64,000 nucleotides of DNA, from assembly GCA_020055645.1 (NCBI GenBank), contig CM034550.1:18799001-18863000 (forward strand), written 5' to 3'. Position numbers and translations under genes: made by a program. Each line of letters starts with the position of its first letter. Position 1 is the first letter of the stretch. The notes under the pieces are model-generated. The model made no database searches, was not told the origin of the DNA, and saw nothing but the letters and a program-made list of their open reading frames with translations. This document shows positions 60,201 through 64,000 of the stretch, piece by piece. The DNA is from Tomocerus qinae. Lineage: Eukaryota; Arthropoda; Collembola; Entomobryomorpha; Tomoceridae.

Positions 60201-61088
60201 TCCATTCCAGCTCTCTCAATTTTCGGGTACTCACCCCAGTCAGTCCAGAACATTAGCCTGTGAAAAAATGCACAGATGATTAATTAAAGTACCTTGAAAC
60301 ACTAACTACTACAATAGGTAATCGTAGAAATATGTTTACGCTAAGTGTGGTGCTAAAGCTAATGCTCGGGGTTGATCAATGTCCTCCCAAATTAAAACTT
60401 TTCGATGATGAGGGTACATCATTGACACTACTTCAATACGATTTGTTTCTGAATCCGACCAATATAGTTTGGATGTGACATAATCGCAAACCAAATCTTC
60501 TGGTGCGGGAAGTGCGGTAGAAACAATTGTTGTCTGTACATTGAATATTCAAACATTTATATATTTAATGACGACCAGTAATCAAAATGATTAATTTATA
60601 TGTTTGCATTTGAATTAAAAGTATGAAGTAGTAAAAATTAAATACATACTTTATCGATTGATTGCTTTGAAGATCCATGATCATCTTGATGATTCCTATT
60701 CTGATGATAAGAATCAACAGAGCTGCACTGAATTTTTTCTTGCTCTATATCGGACCAACAGACCAGACCAAGAGCGTAGTGAACATCAAGAGCGGTTGCT
60801 TCAGTCAAATCTTTAACAATGATTGTGGTATTTCCTCTAGGACTACTACTACGTGAGCCAACGTTGGCGTAAAAGTCTAAAATGCGAATGTCTCTACGAT
60901 TTGCGAAAATTAGTCTTGGTTGCTGGTGCTGCGAAGTGGTTTTTTCTAAAACACAAATGAATATTATCATTAATAATTAATATACATAAGGGCATATGCC
61001 ATGGTTTACAAATAATTTTGGCATAATAAAATTGCTTACGATAAGTAGAAGGCACAAAGTAGAAGATAAAAAGAAGCTTAGTGAGCAT
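54254..61088 (-). CDS. arr: Wnt co-receptor LRP5/6 (Arrow)
   Basis: Nineteen exons, all in phase, give 1,542 residues (human LRP6 1,613). Exon 5' ends run from 61088 through 60945, 60533, 60257, 60090, 59783, 59260, 59011, 58809, 58583, 58192, 57836, 57560, 57012, 56318, 55846, 55462 and 55232 to 54534. A short signal peptide ([16 protein letters not shown]) leads into four YWTD propellers (about 25-310, 360-620, 670-925, 990-1260), each closed by an EGF-like module (e.g. [37 protein letters not shown]). Two LDLa repeats follow ([35 protein letters not shown]), where vertebrates have three. The transmembrane helix is [20 protein letters not shown]. The cytoplasmic tail is about 125 residues, with [15 protein letters not shown] and PPPSPNLT motifs for GSK3/CK1 phosphorylation and Axin binding; vertebrates have five. 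It acts with Frizzled in Wnt/beta-catenin signalling. Confidence 0.97.
56510..56670. repeat. degenerate 73-bp direct repeat with GTGAAAG/CTTTCAC inversions in an LRP5/6 intron
   Basis: Two copies start at about 56510 and 56583. They share CCACAAAAT, CTTTCACTTT, CAG(G)TGAAAG and a GAGGT block. Each copy is itself partly palindromic (CTTTCAC then GTGAAAG), and a further GGTGAAAGTAAAAAGTT follows at about 56654. It lies in the intron between 56319 and 56712. It may be the remains of a MITE or satellite unit. Confidence 0.5.
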
Positions 61089-62652
61089 CGTTACAGATTG
61101 TAACGACGACCTCACACATTTCCCCGACTTCATCGGTAATATCAACATTCTTCCTCCGAAAAATACTGATAAATTACGAAGCACAACAAATCGGTTCTAT
61201 CAAAATACGAAGTCAATTTCATTGTCTGTCTCATGTTCCTTTCCTGTTCAACGTAAAACAGGAGGACCACAGGACCACCTTGGCAGTAACATTTAATGCC
61301 AATCAACTCTGGTGGTAAACGTTTTTAAGGAGTAAATTCAGCATTAATTGCAAGTGATGTAGATTGACTTTGTGGAGGAATTCACTATTTAACTACACTG
61401 TATTAAATTAGTATTTTGAGATGTAATGCAGCCAGAGACATCAGAAGATTAGCAGTCGAAATGTCGAAAGCCGGCTTTCGTCCGCAGGTTCCCCTGTCAC
61501 ATCCTGGTACTAGCTGATGGGTCTTGCTATTTCAGTAATTGTATAGAATAGATTTCTACAATATCCTTTTGAATATTCTGAAACATCTTCCACTTTTAGA
61601 CAATCCTTATCCTTTCCGGAAATATCATCCGGTTTTCGTCAAAATGGTCAAATACATGTCTTCATTTTGTACTTGTGTTCTTAATTATTCTTAGTAATGC
61701 ACTTAATAAACAATAAATGGCAATGTTTTTCTAAATCTATTTGAGTAAGTAGAACTACGCTAAAATATAAAACTCTTCTATTAAAAACGGTCTATATAGA
61801 TTACTACGGTTAGGTTCTAACAAAAGCTGCCAAAAATGGATACATAACAATACTAAAAATATAGTGTCACAGCCCAATGTCAACTTGGTCAACTTCCAGA
61901 TGACGATGGAGATACATTCTTTAAAAGTACCAGCAGCACATGACTCCTGCCTGCAAATGTCACATGAAGAAACGGTATTAAATGCAGTGTAGCAAAAAGT
62001 AAATAAACGAATGCAGACATAAACATTTAAAAGACTTAAATCTACAATTAATTACATGTAATTCATATAATAATAATTACTTTAACTTACATTTGTTTGT
62101 ATACAGATGTGCAAGAGGTTAGGGTTAGCTTAGTTGATGAGAAATGGTCTGTGAATTCATGAGAAGATGCAGAAGGCACTGCAGGAACTACAATCAAATG
62201 AAATGCCGCCGGAATAGTTGAATTGCCGAGTGTGTTCTGCCGTTTGGTCCTCCTACTCAAACCTTTCAAATTCAATCACACAATCAAAGGAGCTTTTCAA
62301 GCATCAACTTCTCCTTTGAACTCCGTGTTTGTTGTTATCGTGAACACCAAGGACCTGCCTGGAGTCGCGGAGGAGATCAGTGAGTGCTGTGAGAGACTCC
62401 AGAGGCGAACCGGACCGCGCAGACTACTCATCACATGGCCACTTCATTTTACATCCCCAACTCACACTCTGTCGACTTGGCTGGAGACTACGATTTCTCA
62501 GACAAAATAATATAAAAAAGCTTCACTCTTCGGCCATCAGCCATGCCGCCTATTCAGCTACTCAAAACTCTTCTGTTTTGATTTTCGAAAGCCGAAACTG
62601 GATCAAGAATTATTAAACTACATTAACTCATCCTCTAAGTAAATTCAGCAGA
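61089..62652. promoter_or_regulatory. divergent upstream region of LRP5/6 (-) and SRRM1 (+)
   Basis: The starts of LRP5/6 and SRRM1 are 1.56 kb apart and head to head. The part at about 62130-62580 is GC-richer with open frames on both strands (plus 62223-62510; minus from 62187), so a shared promoter with 5' UTR exons is likely. A minus-strand donor ACAAAT|GTAAGTT at 62091/62090 is a good splice site. No confident coding gene is called. Confidence 0.4.
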
Positions 62653-63842
62653 ATGTCGGACGCTGGATTTTTCCGGGTAATAGTTTAATCTCTTTCTATA
62701 CAGTTTACTGTTACAGACTTGGTTTGGGATTATTGGGATGATTTTGAATGTTCGTTATTATTGTCACTTTTGACTTTGACTAGTCTAAGAATCCATTTAA
62801 TACTATAGAGTCAGGTGTACACGGTGTATATTATCACATCGAACATATAAATGTTAGAATTTCAAGTTTTGTCATGAATTTCAGTGCAATAGAAAATAGG
62901 TTTCGTAATTTGGTATTTTAAGTTATACGGTGTATTATATTTTGTTTAATTGTCAAATTTTAGGGTACTTCCGCGGAACAAGACAACCGCTTTAGTGACA
63001 AGGAGAAAAAGTTGCTAAAACAAATGCGATTTTCGGATAGTATACTTAAAAAGGTATTTTTTCATATAATGCGTGTTTGGTTTTGAAAGGGCTGGGGCTG
63101 GATTTAACTAAGAACTGATTTTATTTACTTTTTGTATTTTAGGTAGATATGAGTAAGGTCAAATTAGAGGTATTAAAACCGTGGATATCCAAGCGTATCT
63201 CAGAGCTGTTGGGAATGGAAGATGATGTTTTGGTTGAGTTCGTATTCAATCAATTGGAAGCTGAAAGTGTGAGTTAAATATTTAATAAATTGTTACTACA
63301 TGTTCAATGTACTAGATTGATTCAAATGTGGAACTATATTTTTACGTTGGTGCTTATTTGCAGTTTCCTGATGCAAGGCGAATCCAAATTAACTTAACAG
63401 GGTTTTTAAATGGAAAAAATGCTAGAATATTCACTGGCGAACTTTGGGATATGCTTCTTTCTGCTCAAGACACTTCGTCGGGAATACCTGGCAGTATTCT
63501 GGAGTCAAAAAAGGACGAGATAAAAAAGCGAAATGTAAGTGTACATGTTTATATATGGTTTTCCAGAATTTTCAAGATATTTAGCATGTTTTGCATTTAT
63601 GACAGGGGTTATCGTATATCAGTACATAATATAATCTTGGGTTTGTGATACCTACGTGTACCTGTGCAGGAGGAGCAGGAAAAAATCAATGAGACTCTTA
63701 AAAAGACAGTAAGCAGATTCAATGATCGATTGAGAAAGGATTCGCCACCGAGACGAGATCGTCGTTCAGTTTCCAGAGATAAGTCACGTTCCCGATCACG
63801 ATCAAAGGAAAGGGAGAAGGGAACTCGGGGTCCTATTAAAAC
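62653..63842 (+). CDS. Srrm1: SRRM1-like splicing coactivator, 5' part (cut by window end)
   Basis: Five exons in phase: 62653-62676, 62964-63053, 63143-63268, 63364-63534 and 63670-63842. They give about 194 residues up to a GTTAGT donor; the rest lies beyond the window. It starts MSDAGFFR then GTSAEQDNRFSDKEKKLLKQ, the hallmark of SRRM1 (SRm160). The PWI domain spans about residues 30-125 (VDMSKVKLEVLKPWISKRIS then IQINLTGFLNGKNARIFTGE). PWI binds RNA and DNA. An EEQEKINETLKK helix and the start of the RS domain (SRDKSRSRSRSKEREK) follow. SRRM1 bridges SR proteins, U1/U2 snRNPs and the exon junction complex and aids 3'-end processing. The remaining 158 bp of the window are intron. Confidence 0.96.
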
Positions 63843-64000
63843 GTTAGTACCTTCGTTTTTCTCTATATTTAATATTGTGTTAATATAGCGTTTTAATGAT
63901 GATTCAAGTTATCGGTCTGAATTCCCATAGACATATATGCCAGATCTCTGATTTGGCGTATTTGTTGATTGGGAAATTCCATGTAGTAAATTAACCTTCT

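Overview
This is a stretch of an AT-rich animal nuclear genome with intron-bearing protein genes, and it looks like an arthropod. The signs are: GT-AG introns of about 50-400 bp mixed with a few of 1-9 kb; TATA plus TCAGT-type initiators in front of secreted-protein genes; an RR-like cuticular protein; and a Warts kinase, an Arrow/LRP5-6 receptor and a CLIC of invertebrate type. I cannot name the species. A hexapod such as a springtail would fit, but nothing in the sequence proves it. I built each gene model by joining exons at GT/AG sites and checking that reading phase is kept at every junction.

Layout. 0.3-0.9 kb (-): a small zinc-ribbon protein of unknown family. 2.6-13.0 kb (+): a LIMA1/Eplin-like LIM protein whose two known parts are separated by a 9.4 kb intron, with a possible alternative last exon inside it. 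14.4-19.4 kb (-): transcription elongation factor Spt5, complete in 14 coding exons. 20.9-26.1 kb (-): CLIC, complete in 8 coding exons. 28.0-32.9 kb (+): Hippo-pathway kinase Warts/LATS, 11 coding exons, short and without a recognisable UBA domain. 33.3-39.3 kb: three secreted proteins, namely an Ala/Gly-rich silk-like protein (+), a very acidic protein with a short collagen-like stretch (+) and a cuticular protein (-). 39.3-45.2 kb: no gene seen, but a 378-bp inverted-repeat element flanked by TTAA. 45.2-46.6 kb (-): ribosomal protein L13A. 48.6-49.1 kb (-): a small Tyr/Gly-rich secreted protein. 51.3-53.8 kb (+): a 67-codon ORF followed by FAM76. 54.3-61.1 kb (-): LRP5/6 (Arrow), complete in 19 coding exons. 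62.7 kb to the end (+): the 5' part of SRRM1, cut by the window edge.

The genes do not form one pathway. Most are conserved single housekeeping or signalling genes: Spt5, SRRM1 and RpL13A for gene expression, Warts for growth control and LRP5/6 for Wnt signalling. The exception is the group of four secreted, low-complexity, cuticle- or matrix-like proteins between 33 and 49 kb. I found no tRNA, rRNA, CRISPR array or intact transposase. The items most worth following up are the reduced Warts N-terminus, the possible alternative Eplin terminus, the ORF in front of FAM76, the silk-like gene and the TTAA-flanked element.
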